A stretch of DNA of 7,209 bases from Lactobacillaceae bacterium. GTDB lineage: Bacteria > Bacillota > Bacilli > Lactobacillales > Lactobacillaceae. The stretch spans positions 1 through 7,209 of the forward strand of contig JAISIV010000042.1 in NCBI GenBank assembly GCA_031261865.1, written 5' to 3'. How positions within the stretch are numbered: the stretch's first letter is position 1; the number at the start of each line of letters is the position of its first letter. The notes beneath the pieces were generated by a model. It did not search any database. It worked only from the letters and a program-made list of their open reading frames with translations, and was not told the DNA's origin. The translations under genes and the position numbers were made by a program. Below, piece after piece: positions 1 to 5,521 of the stretch.

Positions 1-22
1 CATTTTTAAAAAATAAAAATTA

Positions 23-28
23 AGAAGG
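23..28 (+). promoter_or_regulatory. Shine-Dalgarno of rplL
   Basis: The hexamer AGAAGG lies nine bases before the ATG at 38. It is a good match to the anti-Shine-Dalgarno and fixes the rplL start. The 37 bases before the gene are otherwise AT-rich; no promoter is needed here if, as usual, rplL is co-transcribed with an rplJ gene upstream of the window. Confidence 0.75.
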
Positions 29-37
29 ATTAATCTA

Positions 38-406
38 ATGGCTTTTGATAAAGATTCAATCATCGCTTCATTGAAGGAAGCAACCATTTTGGATTTGGCT
101 GACCTTGTTTCAGCTATCGAAGAAGAATTCGGCGTTTCAGCAGCAGCTCCTGTAGCAGCAGCTGGTGCTGGTGCCGGCGATGCAGCCGCAGCAAAAGACT
201 CATTCGATGTTGAATTGACTTCTGCTGGTGCAGCAAAGATTGGTGTAATTAAGGTTGTCCGTGAAGTTACTGGACTTGGCCTTAAGGAAGCTAAGGATCT
301 TGTTGATGGTGCACCTTCTCTTGTTAAAGAAGGTGTATCTCAAGCAGATGCTGACGAATTAAAGGCAAAGCTTGAAGAAGCTGGTGCCGTTGTAACTCTT
401 AAGTAA
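38..406 (+). CDS. rplL: 50S ribosomal protein bL12 (L7/L12)
   Basis: This is the acidic stalk protein of the large ribosomal subunit. In the family, dimers bind the L10 base of the stalk and recruit and stimulate translational GTPases such as EF-Tu, EF-G and IF2. The 122-residue length is typical. Three parts are visible: an N-terminal dimerisation helical domain (about residues 1-33, with LDLADLVSAIEEEFGVS), a flexible Ala/Gly-rich hinge (about 35-53), and the globular C-terminal domain (about 55-122). The C-terminal domain carries the conserved KIGVIKVVREVTGLGLKEAK stretch that contacts GTPases. The start has a good Shine-Dalgarno. Alanine codons are biased towards GCA/GCT, as expected for a highly expressed gene in an AT-rich genome. 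An intrinsic terminator follows directly, so rplL is the last gene of its operon. Identification is very secure. Confidence 0.98.
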   Translation: MAFDKDSIIASLKEATILDLADLVSAIEEEFGVSAAAPVAAAGAGAGDAAAAKDSFDVELTSAGAAKIGVIKVVREVTGLGLKEAKDLVDGAPSLVKEGVSQADADELKAKLEEAGAVVTLK

Positions 407-423
407 TTAATCGTTACCGCACT

Positions 424-453
424 GAAGACTTGCATTTTGTAAGTCTTTTTTTT
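424..453 (+). terminator. Intrinsic terminator after rplL
   Basis: Arms at 425-431 (AAGACTT) and 441-447 (AAGTCTT) are perfect reverse complements. The stem extends inward through a G-T wobble (432/440), C433-G439 and A434-T438 to a TTT loop. A run of six or more T follows (446-453). Four further outer pairs are possible between 419-422 (GCAC) and 454-457 (GTGC). The T-run is on the + strand only, so it terminates rplL transcription. Confidence 0.88.
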
Positions 454-469
454 GTGCAGTTTTTAGGTC

Positions 470-478
470 TGATAAAAT
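470..478 (+). promoter_or_regulatory. Extended -10 promoter, probably producing a leaderless mRNA
   Basis: TGATAAAAT matches the extended -10 pattern TGnTATAAT at all but one position (TG at 470-471, hexamer TAAAAT at 473-478). The -35 region is weak: TTGTGC at 452-457 keeps only the TTG and has a short 15-base spacer. A transcription start six to eight bases beyond the hexamer falls on about 484-486, the ATG of the next gene. The position just after a terminator supports a promoter here, but no experiment backs it. Confidence 0.55.
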
Positions 479-484
479 TTTTAT

Positions 485-712
485 ATGAATATTTTTGAAA
501 TCACAGCTCCTGTGGCTGGTATTGTAAATAAAATTGTCATCAAAAAAGACCAACAAGTTTTAGCTGGTGATGTAGCGATGATCCTAGAAGTTATGAAAAT
601 GGAAAACGAATTATTGACTGAAAAATCAGGAACCGTTTCTGAAATTTCAGTTGAAGAAGGTGCCATGGTGGCAGCTGGGCAAGTTCTAGCAAAAATTCAA
701 ATCAATGAGTAA
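485..712 (+). CDS. Stand-alone biotinyl (biotin carrier) domain protein
   Basis: This 75-residue protein consists almost entirely of one biotinyl/lipoyl-attachment domain. The N-terminal half has the TAPVAGIV strand-turn (7-14). The biotinylation hairpin is EVMKMEN (35-41), with Lys38 between methionines as the predicted attachment site. The second half carries the symmetrical SGTVSEI and VAAGQVLAKI strands. The MKM type and single-domain length resemble the carriers of pyruvate carboxylase and oxaloacetate decarboxylase, or B. subtilis YngHB (BLAP). Full AccB is about 150 residues and usually contains a thumb insertion that is not seen here. The cognate carboxylase or decarboxylase is not in this window, so the enzyme served is unknown. 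An in-frame TAA at 473-475 leaves 485 as the only possible ATG start, and no Shine-Dalgarno precedes it. The end overlaps the methyltransferase gene by eight bases (ATGAGTAA). Confidence 0.85.
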   Translation: MNIFEITAPVAGIVNKIVIKKDQQVLAGDVAMILEVMKMENELLTEKSGTVSEISVEEGAMVAAGQVLAKIQINE

Positions 713-1313
713 CGACGGAGAGCAGTATTTCACGTCAAGTCCGACAAGTCCACATGACTACCAAAATATCGAATACCAAATTAAGGGCAAGAAATTCCAA
801 TTCGTGAGTGATAGTGGTGTCTTTTCTCGATCGAGAGTTGATTACGGGACAAATGTCCTTTTAAATACCTATTTAGACACTGATATTCTAGCCGAAAAAA
901 TTCTTGATTTAGGAACTGGATATGGTGTCGTGGGGACAGTTATTAATCGTTTAACTGATGCTCAAGTAGATATGGTTGATGTTAATCAACGGGCAATTGA
1001 CTTAGCAAATAAGAATCTTGTCAATAACAACGCTAAGGGAAACGCCTATTTGTCCAACATCTATGAGAACACTAGTGATGATTATGATGTAATTCTTGTT
1101 AATCCGCCAATACGCGCTGGTAAAGATGTAGTGACAACTATGTTAGTTGAATCGATTCAACACTTGAAAGTTGGCGGACAAATTTTTGTTGTCATCCAAA
1201 AAAAGCAAGGGGAACCCTCTGCTCGAAAAAATCTTGAAAAAACTTTTGGTAATGTTGATATTTTGCAAAGAGACAAAGGTTATTACATTCTAAGGTCGAT
1301 TAAAAATGGATGA
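705..1313 (+). CDS. ybxB: Class I SAM-dependent methyltransferase, YbxB/RsmC-like (predicted 16S rRNA guanine-N2 methyltransferase)
   Basis: This is a predicted ribosomal RNA methyltransferase using S-adenosylmethionine, of the 'methyltransferase small domain' (MTS) type. The 202-residue length fits the single-domain Gram-positive form (E. coli RsmC has an extra N-terminal half). An N-terminal substrate-facing part contains the typical SDSGVFSRSRVDYGT segment (35-49). Motif I is LDLGTGYGVVG (67-77), the acidic ribose-binding residue is Asp92 in VDVN, and motif IV is NPPIRAG (133-139), the NPP[YFWI] signature of methylation at a base amino group. B. subtilis ybxB likewise lies just after rplL, which supports the family assignment. 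The target nucleotide is inferred from RsmC (G1207 in E. coli numbering) and is not shown here. The start overlaps the biotinyl gene by eight bases and has no clear Shine-Dalgarno, suggesting translational coupling. The 3' end overlaps tadA by eight bases. Confidence 0.88.
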   Translation: MSNDGEQYFTSSPTSPHDYQNIEYQIKGKKFQFVSDSGVFSRSRVDYGTNVLLNTYLDTDILAEKILDLGTGYGVVGTVINRLTDAQVDMVDVNQRAIDLANKNLVNNNAKGNAYLSNIYENTSDDYDVILVNPPIRAGKDVVTTMLVESIQHLKVGGQIFVVIQKKQGEPSARKNLEKTFGNVDILQRDKGYYILRSIKNG

Positions 1314-1785
1314 ATTGACTGAAGAAGAAATTAATAACTTTATGGGTATGGCCTTAGAGGAAGCTGAACTAGCTAAAGCTTCGGGTGAAGTCCCAATTGG
1401 AGCGGTTCTTGTTGATGAAAATGGTCAAGTAGTTGCTCGTTCTCATAACATGCGAGAAGAAGAAAATAGAGCCGCTTCTCATGCTGAAATGAATGTCATT
1501 GAATTGGCTAATAAAAAATTGAATTCATGGCGGTTATTAAATACTCGGCTGTTTGTAACCGTTGAGCCTTGCTTAATGTGTTCAGGAGCTATTATTCAAT
1601 CACGAATTCCGGAAGTTTACTATGGTTCTCCAGATTCTAAATTTGGGGCTGTGGAATCTTTGTATCAAACGCTAACTGATCCAAGATCAAATCATCGAGT
1701 GACGGTTCATGGCCATATACGTGAGGACGAGTCAGCTGAAATAATGCAAAGTTTTTTTCAGACAATCCGCGACAAAAGAAAATAG
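1306..1785 (+). CDS. tadA: tRNA(adenine-34) deaminase TadA
   Basis: TadA deaminates adenosine 34 to inosine in the anticodon wobble position of tRNA-Arg(ACG), allowing one tRNA to read CGU, CGC and CGA. The zinc-dependent cytidine-deaminase fold signatures are complete. HAE (59-61) supplies the His59 zinc ligand and the proton-shuttling Glu61. PCLMC (88-92) supplies zinc ligands Cys89 and Cys92. GEVPIGAVLVDENG (27-40) is the typical substrate-side strand, and GAVESLYQ near residue 122 is typical of TadA. At 159 residues the protein is of normal length. The start is preceded by AAGG (1292-1295), ten bases upstream, and overlaps the methyltransferase stop by eight bases (ATGGATGA). It is the last gene of the 485-1785 unit; no hairpin terminator is visible before the SRP RNA gene, so transcription may continue into it. 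CGT is a common arginine codon in the window, consistent with a need for inosine-34. Confidence 0.96.
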   Translation: MDELTEEEINNFMGMALEEAELAKASGEVPIGAVLVDENGQVVARSHNMREEENRAASHAEMNVIELANKKLNSWRLLNTRLFVTVEPCLMCSGAIIQSRIPEVYYGSPDSKFGAVESLYQTLTDPRSNHRVTVHGHIREDESAEIMQSFFQTIRDKRK

Positions 1786-1792
1786 AAAATCG

Positions 1793-1805
1793 TGTAAAAT
1801 ATAAG
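1793..1805 (+). promoter_or_regulatory. Probable -10 region of the SRP RNA gene
   Basis: Two overlapping -10-like hexamers are present: TAAAAT (1795-1800) and TATAAG (1800-1805), each five of six matches to TATAAT. With the first, transcription would start near G1807, which is also the first base of the predicted terminal helix of the SRP RNA. No good -35 is seen; GCGACA (1769-1774) is a partial match but sits 20 bases away. A-rich tracts lie between. Confidence 0.4.
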
Positions 1806-1885
1806 GGCAGGCAATTGTTTGCTAACGAACCAGGTCAGGTCAGAAATGAAGCAGCCTTAAGTTTTCTAAATGATGTGCTTGCGTA
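1805..1885 (+). ncRNA. ffs: Signal recognition particle RNA, small bacterial type (4.5S/scRNA)
   Basis: This RNA binds Ffh and targets nascent membrane and secreted proteins to FtsY and SecYEG. The diagnostic domain IV is clear: GGTCAGGTC (1833-1841), an apical loop, then GAAGCAGCC (1848-1856), aligning without gaps to the E. coli 4.5S core. The apical tetraloop is GAAA (1843-1846), closed by A1842-T1847. The rest folds as one long hairpin. A terminal helix pairs 1807-1813 with 1876-1882, a second helix pairs 1814-1820 with 1868-1874 (G1875 bulged), and a short helix pairs 1827-1830 with 1861-1864. The asymmetric loop before the core is CA/TTAA. About 80 bases makes it a minimal SRP RNA with no Alu domain, unlike the 271-base B. 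subtilis RNA. Both ends are estimates. It lies between tadA and dnaX, as is common in Bacilli. Confidence 0.92.
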
Positions 1886-1890
1886 CATAT

Positions 1891-1911
1891 GAAGCGGGAA
1901 ACCGCTTTTTT
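1891..1911 (+). terminator. Intrinsic terminator of the SRP RNA gene
   Basis: AAGCGG (1892-1897) and CCGCTT (1902-1907) form a perfect six-pair stem around a GAAA loop (1898-1901). It is followed directly by a run of T (1906-1911). It ends the SRP RNA transcript and lies only 15 bases before the dnaX start, so any SRP or upstream transcript reaching dnaX must read through it. Confidence 0.85.
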
Positions 1912-1925
1912 ATTACTCTAAAACC

Positions 1926-3737
1926 ATGTATAAAGCCCTTTACAGACAATATCGACCAAAAACATTTGATGATTTAGTTGGCCAAGAAGCAATTGCGACT
2001 ACCTTAAAAAATGCCATTGATCAAAATAAAGTAGCCCACGCTTATTTGTTTGCTGGCCCTCGTGGAACCGGTAAAACTTCGGTTGCGAAAATTTTTGCTC
2101 GTGCTATTAACGATGTCCAAGTAGATGATGCCGAACAAGAGTTTGCTGACATTATTGAAATTGATGCCGCTTCAAATAACGGAGTTGACGACACTAGAAA
2201 ATTAATTGAATCTGCAAATTACGCGCCGATTGAATTACCATTCAAGGTTTATATTATCGACGAGGTTCATATGATGTCGACTTCAGCATTTAATGCTTTG
2301 CTTAAAACCATTGAAGAACCGCCAGCTCAAGTAAAATTTATTTTAGCGACAACTGACCCGCAAAAAATTCCAGCGACAATTCTAAGTCGTGTCCAACGAT
2401 TTGACTTCAAGCGTATCCCACAAGAGCAAATCGTTCAACGAATGAAATTTGTTTTAGAAGATATTGGTGCTACCTATCAAGACGATGCTTTGGAAACGAT
2501 TGCCAAAATTGCTGAAGGCGGAATGCGCGATGCTTTGTCTATTCTTGACCAGGTATATTCAATTTCAACCGATAACAATGTTACAAATGATGTAGTTCTT
2601 GAAATTACAGGAAGAACTAACGCCTCGACTCAAGCTGATATTTTAGTTAATGCCGTAAATGGACAAACATCAAAAGCTCTGGAACTGCTAAGTCACGAAT
2701 TAAATGATGGAAAAGATTCAAGAGCTTTGCTAAATGACTTAGTTGGTTTAATCAAAGATGCGATGCTTTACGGAGTAGACCAGTCACTGATTGCGAATAA
2801 TTTGGATGCAGTAAAAATTGTCGCTGAGAACGTAGACGTCTTAAATTTGTCTACAGCAGTGACTAAAATTTCGGATACTTTAGATGCGATGCGTGGATCA
2901 GATAATCCAGATACTTTTGCTGAAATATTGATGATTAATCTGGCTAATAGTTCTGATAAAGATATCCAAGTTCAAACAGTACCGAAAAATCCAGGAGTTC
3001 AACCGCAAGTTCAGCAAATTCAATATAGTGAAATTAAGCCTGCTGTGCAAGAAGTCACTCCGGTTGCTTCACAAATGAGTCAAGGGGAAGAACATGCTCA
3101 AATTGAGTCACCGATGGTCATCGAAGAAGAAACTGATCTTCAAGTACAACCGGCGCCAGAAGAAGTACAAAATGGGGCCGATTCTCCAATAGAAACCACG
3201 ACTCAGGTTCAAGAGCAAGTCGTTGAGACCGCAACTCCTCAGATTACGGCTAACTACGAATTCACTACCGCTTTTGATGGTGCGGAAAAAATTGTTGAAT
3301 TACTGTCGAAGGCCGATAAAGAAGAACTCATTTCTGCTAAAGAAGCCTTTGAGGAAATCAAGGAAAGTGCGACAGATAATTATTCAGATTTAGTGACATC
3401 AGCTAGAATCGTTGCTGCAAATCCTGAATATCTAACAGTTAGTTTTGAACTCCCACAATTTCTAAATCTCGCTACTAAAGATCCTCAATTTGTAAATCAA
3501 ATCGGAGATGACTTCCTAGAAGTAATGGGGTCGCAATATAAATTTATTCTTGTTGAAGATACGCAATGGGAAGAAATTAAAAAAGCCTTCGTTGATCGTA
3601 AAAAAGGAATTGATCACCCGCTCAATTTTAGTAAGCAAGTTCCAGTTAATCAGCCTACGAATCCATCTAGTGAAGATGAGTTCGTACAAGAAGCAAAAGC
3701 CATGTTTGGCGACATAGTAAAGGTAAAAAATAGTTAA
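1926..3737 (+). CDS. dnaX: DNA polymerase III subunit tau (clamp loader ATPase), lacking the zinc module
   Basis: DnaX is the ATPase subunit of the clamp loader that places the beta sliding clamp on primed DNA. The start MYKALYRQYRP matches the family. Visible motifs are Walker A GPRGTGKT (44-51), IDAASNNGVD (79-88), Walker B YIIDEVH (109-115), LLKTIEEPP (125-133), sensor-1 ATTDP (141-145), the SRC-like motif as SRVQRFDF (154-161) and EGGMRDALS (197-205). An acidic Gln/Pro-rich linker (about 342-445) leads to a tau C-terminal domain (about 446-560) and the conserved VQEAKAMFGDIV tail. At 603 residues it is full length. Two oddities stand out: the usual four-cysteine zinc module after residue 62 is missing, and the SRC cysteine is valine, leaving no cysteine in the protein. 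No suitably phased AAAAAAG slip site is seen, so only tau is expected. The ATG is the only in-frame start after a TGA at 1890, but it has no Shine-Dalgarno. It overlaps recR by one base. Confidence 0.96.
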   Translation: MYKALYRQYRPKTFDDLVGQEAIATTLKNAIDQNKVAHAYLFAGPRGTGKTSVAKIFARAINDVQVDDAEQEFADIIEIDAASNNGVDDTRKLIESANYAPIELPFKVYIIDEVHMMSTSAFNALLKTIEEPPAQVKFILATTDPQKIPATILSRVQRFDFKRIPQEQIVQRMKFVLEDIGATYQDDALETIAKIAEGGMRDALSILDQVYSISTDNNVTNDVVLEITGRTNASTQADILVNAVNGQTSKALELLSHELNDGKDSRALLNDLVGLIKDAMLYGVDQSLIANNLDAVKIVAENVDVLNLSTAVTKISDTLDAMRGSDNPDTFAEILMINLANSSDKDIQVQTVPKNPGVQPQVQQIQYSEIKPAVQEVTPVASQMSQGEEHAQIESPMVIEEETDLQVQPAPEEVQNGADSPIETTTQVQEQVVETATPQITANYEFTTAFDGAEKIVELLSKADKEELISAKEAFEEIKESATDNYSDLVTSARIVAANPEYLTVSFELPQFLNLATKDPQFVNQIGDDFLEVMGSQYKFILVEDTQWEEIKKAFVDRKKGIDHPLNFSKQVPVNQPTNPSSEDEFVQEAKAMFGDIVKVKNS

Positions 3738-4342
3738 TGCAATATCCAAAAGAAATCGGACAATTAATTGAATCTTTTTCAAAACTTCCAGGAATTGGAA
3801 ACAAGACGGCCACTCGTTTGGCTTTTTTTGTTTTGAATATGGACAATAATGACGTTAAAGAATTTTCTTCGGCACTTACCAAGTCTAAAGAAGATGTCAC
3901 TTTCTGTTCAATCTGTGGCAATATCACTTCTCGTGACATGAATCCTTGTGCGATTTGTTCAGATTCAAGTCGTGACCAAACTACAATTTTTGTTGTTGAA
4001 GATTCACAGGCTGTTATGGCGATTGAAAATACCAATGACTATCATGGTTTGTATCATGTTTTGAACGGTGTTATTAATCCTATGCAAGGGATTGGTCCAA
4101 ATGATATTAATATGGCAAGCCTTTTGAGTCGTCTTAAGAACCATCCGGAAGTCGATGAAGTAATTGCTGGCCTAGATGCTACTCCTGAAGGGGAGGCAAC
4201 TTCGATGTATATGGCTCGTTTAATTAAGCCATCTGGAATTAAAATGACTACCTTGGCTCGTGGACTTTCAATGGGTGCCAACTTAGATTACGCCGATTCC
4301 ATTACGCTCAGTCGCGCTGTCAGTGGAAGAATTGAACTATGA
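3737..4342 (+). CDS. recR: Recombination mediator protein RecR
   Basis: RecR works with RecO (and RecF) to load RecA on SSB-coated single-stranded DNA at gaps and stalled forks. At 201 residues it is of normal length. In order it has a helix-hairpin-helix region, LPGIGNKTATRLA (17-29), a four-cysteine zinc finger (Cys57, Cys60, Cys71, Cys74), and a Toprim domain starting at FVVEDS (85-90) with GLDATPEGEATSMYMA (145-160). The C-terminal segment LSMGANLDYADSITLSRAVSGR is typical. The intact zinc finger contrasts with the zinc-less clamp-loader subunits beside it. The ATG overlaps the dnaX stop by one base (TAATG); a weak AAAGG lies about 13 bases upstream, so re-initiation after dnaX is likely. 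In most Bacilli a small YbaB/EbfC gene sits between dnaX and recR; here it is absent. The 3' end overlaps the next gene by four bases (ATGA). Confidence 0.96.
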   Translation: MQYPKEIGQLIESFSKLPGIGNKTATRLAFFVLNMDNNDVKEFSSALTKSKEDVTFCSICGNITSRDMNPCAICSDSSRDQTTIFVVEDSQAVMAIENTNDYHGLYHVLNGVINPMQGIGPNDINMASLLSRLKNHPEVDEVIAGLDATPEGEATSMYMARLIKPSGIKMTTLARGLSMGANLDYADSITLSRAVSGRIEL

Positions 4343-4563
4343 TTTTTGGTCGTAAAAAACAAAGTCTTGAAGTGTATAGTAGGACAAATATTTTAACGGC
4401 CCTCGATAAATTACAAAGAGATTATCAATTAGCTCGAGAAAACGAACGAAATTTAATCAACGCCAATGTTGATTTAAGACAACTAAGATCTAAGACAGCC
4501 GTCATGCGCAACAAGTATTCTTATCTAATTAAAATGACGAAGGAATTTCAGAATGAAAAATAG
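4339..4563 (+). CDS. yaaL: DUF2508 / YaaL-like small protein of unknown function
   Basis: This 74-residue, highly charged, probably all-helical protein has no signal peptide, membrane segment or cysteine. The N-terminal MIFGRKK start and the later LRSKTAVMRNKYSYLIKMTKE segment resemble B. subtilis YaaL (DUF2508), which occupies the same place just after recR. The assignment rests on size, general sequence character and position; no function is established for the family. The start shares ATGA with the recR stop, and the end overlaps tmk by 11 bases, so it is certainly part of the co-transcribed unit. The pattern of charged residues suggests a helical hairpin, but that is inference. Confidence 0.75.
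   Translation: MIFGRKKQSLEVYSRTNILTALDKLQRDYQLARENERNLINANVDLRQLRSKTAVMRNKYSYLIKMTKEFQNEK
4539..4544 (+). promoter_or_regulatory. Shine-Dalgarno deciding the tmk start
   Basis: GAAGGA lies eight bases before the ATG at 4553, inside the preceding yaaL-like gene. It favours this start over the second in-frame ATG at 4571, which would remove the first six residues ahead of the first beta strand and P-loop. Confidence 0.7.
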
Positions 4564-5200
4564 TTTCTTTATGTCCATCGAAGGTCCAGATGGGGCAGGA
4601 AAAACCACTTTAATCAATCTTCTACTACCTCATCTAGAAGAAAAGCTAGGCGATGATTTAGTAAGCACCAGAGAACCGGGTGGTGTAAGGATTTCTGAAA
4701 AAATCAGAGACCTAGTCTTAGGAGTTGAATATCCTGAAATGGATGGACGTACTGAAGCGCTTTTGTTTGCGGCCGCAAGGTCTCAACACTTAGTTGAAGT
4801 AATTTTGCCGGCTTTAAAAGAAAATAAATTCGTCTTGTCGGATCGTTTTGTTGACTCTTCAATTGCTTACCAAGGAGCGGGTCGTGAACTTGGTGTTAAA
4901 GAAGTTGCCGACATAAACAAATTTGCCACCCGTAATATTGAACCTGACTTCACGATTTATCTTGATATTCCTTCAGAAATCGGTATTCAAAGAATCATGG
5001 CAAACCGAACTGATGAAGTTAATCGTTTAGATAAAGACGCACTTAATTTCCATATAAAAGTACGTAGCGCCTACCTTAAATTAGCCGAAGATAATCCTAC
5101 TAGAATATTCACACTTGATGCAACAAAAACTCCTGAAGTTTTAACTCAAGAAGCCTTAGAATTGATTAATAAGCAACTAGAAAAAGGAGACTATCTATGA
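4553..5200 (+). CDS. tmk: Thymidylate kinase (dTMP kinase)
   Basis: Tmk phosphorylates dTMP to dTDP with ATP, the essential step feeding dTTP to DNA synthesis. Its 215 residues are the normal bacterial length. The P-loop is GPDGAGKTT (11-19), the dTMP-binding segment is STREPGG (38-44), the DRF(V)DSS motif (97-103) contacts the nucleotide, and YQGAGRELG (106-114) is typical. The lid region around RTDEVNRLDKD carries the expected basic residues. The protein has no cysteine. A GAAGGA Shine-Dalgarno supports the chosen start within the yaaL-like gene. The stop overlaps darA by four bases (ATGA). Location between recR and holB follows the common Bacilli order and couples dTTP supply to replication genes. 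Confidence 0.97.
   Translation: MKNSFFMSIEGPDGAGKTTLINLLLPHLEEKLGDDLVSTREPGGVRISEKIRDLVLGVEYPEMDGRTEALLFAAARSQHLVEVILPALKENKFVLSDRFVDSSIAYQGAGRELGVKEVADINKFATRNIEPDFTIYLDIPSEIGIQRIMANRTDEVNRLDKDALNFHIKVRSAYLKLAEDNPTRIFTLDATKTPEVLTQEALELINKQLEKGDYL
5184..5190 (+). promoter_or_regulatory. Strong Shine-Dalgarno of darA
   Basis: AAGGAGA lies six bases before the ATG at 5197 and is the best Shine-Dalgarno in the window. It shows that the anti-Shine-Dalgarno mechanism is in normal use here, which makes the genes without one stand out. Confidence 0.75.
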
Positions 5201-5520
5201 AGCTCATTACTGCAATCGTTCAAGAAAAAGATGCTAACCCGGTGGCTAACGCATTAGTAGAAAATGACATTCGAGCAACTCGCTTGAATACTGCGGGAGG
5301 TTTTTTACGTTCGGGGAATGCAACATTTATCATCGCAACCGAGGACAATAATGTCGACAACACAATTCAAATTATTTCGGACAATTCTAAGAAACGGACA
5401 GAATTTGTTACTCCACCAGTGGCCTTAAACATGGCTACTGAATTGACTGAACCACTCGAAGTTACGGTTGGTGGGGCTACAATTATCGTTCAAGATATTG
5501 AACGATTCGAACAAATCTAA
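5197..5520 (+). CDS. darA: Cyclic-di-AMP receptor DarA/PstA (YaaQ), PII-like
   Basis: This 107-residue PII-like protein is expected to form a trimer and bind cyclic-di-AMP at the subunit interfaces. It aligns along its length with B. subtilis DarA (109 residues). The start MKLITAIVQ and the TAGGFLRSGNATF segment (32-44) are signatures. Arg26 and Thr28 in the IRAT loop and Asn41 correspond to residues that contact the ligand in characterised PstA proteins. VEVGGAT-like EVTVGGATIIV (88-98) and a final short helix ERFEQI complete the fold. The downstream partner of this receptor is not well defined in any species, and nothing here identifies one. It has a strong Shine-Dalgarno, overlaps tmk by four bases and ends one base before the holB ATG. 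In B. subtilis yaaR separates yaaQ from holB; here it does not. Confidence 0.95.
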   Translation: MKLITAIVQEKDANPVANALVENDIRATRLNTAGGFLRSGNATFIIATEDNNVDNTIQIISDNSKKRTEFVTPPVALNMATELTEPLEVTVGGATIIVQDIERFEQI

Positions 5521-5521
5521 A

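Noticed and set aside
454..460. Possible longer hairpin or bidirectional terminator after rplL using GCAC/GTGC outer arms
   Set aside because: The outer pairs are separated from the main stem by unpaired bases, and there is no T-run on the minus strand, nor any minus-strand gene to terminate.
481..666. Minus-strand open frame of 61 codons opposite the biotinyl gene
   Set aside because: It lies wholly within the antisense of a well-supported gene, has no recognisable protein features or ribosome site, and is explained as a shadow.
1786..1925. Riboswitch or T-box leader before dnaX
   Set aside because: The conserved structure here is fully explained by SRP RNA domain IV and its own terminator; no riboswitch core or specifier/T-box sequence is seen.
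3578..3584. AAAAAAG run in dnaX as a programmed -1 frameshift site for making gamma
   Set aside because: The reading frame splits it as AAA-AAA-G, not the A-AAA-AAG phase needed for tandem slippage, and it lies near the end of the gene, which would not produce a gamma-like product.
3516..4281. Minus-strand open frames opposite the dnaX end and recR (3516-3782, 3667-4035, 4054-4281)
   Set aside because: All are antisense to strongly conserved coding sequence, overlap one another, lack ribosome sites and show no family motifs.
4571..4573. Second in-frame ATG as the tmk start
   Set aside because: It lacks a well-spaced Shine-Dalgarno, whereas the ATG at 4553 has GAAGGA at eight bases.
5468..5521. 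An upstream TTG start for holB adding 18 residues
   Set aside because: The added residues lie within darA in another frame, are not like HolB N-termini, and have only a weak ribosome site; the ATG at 5522 gives the expected N-terminus.
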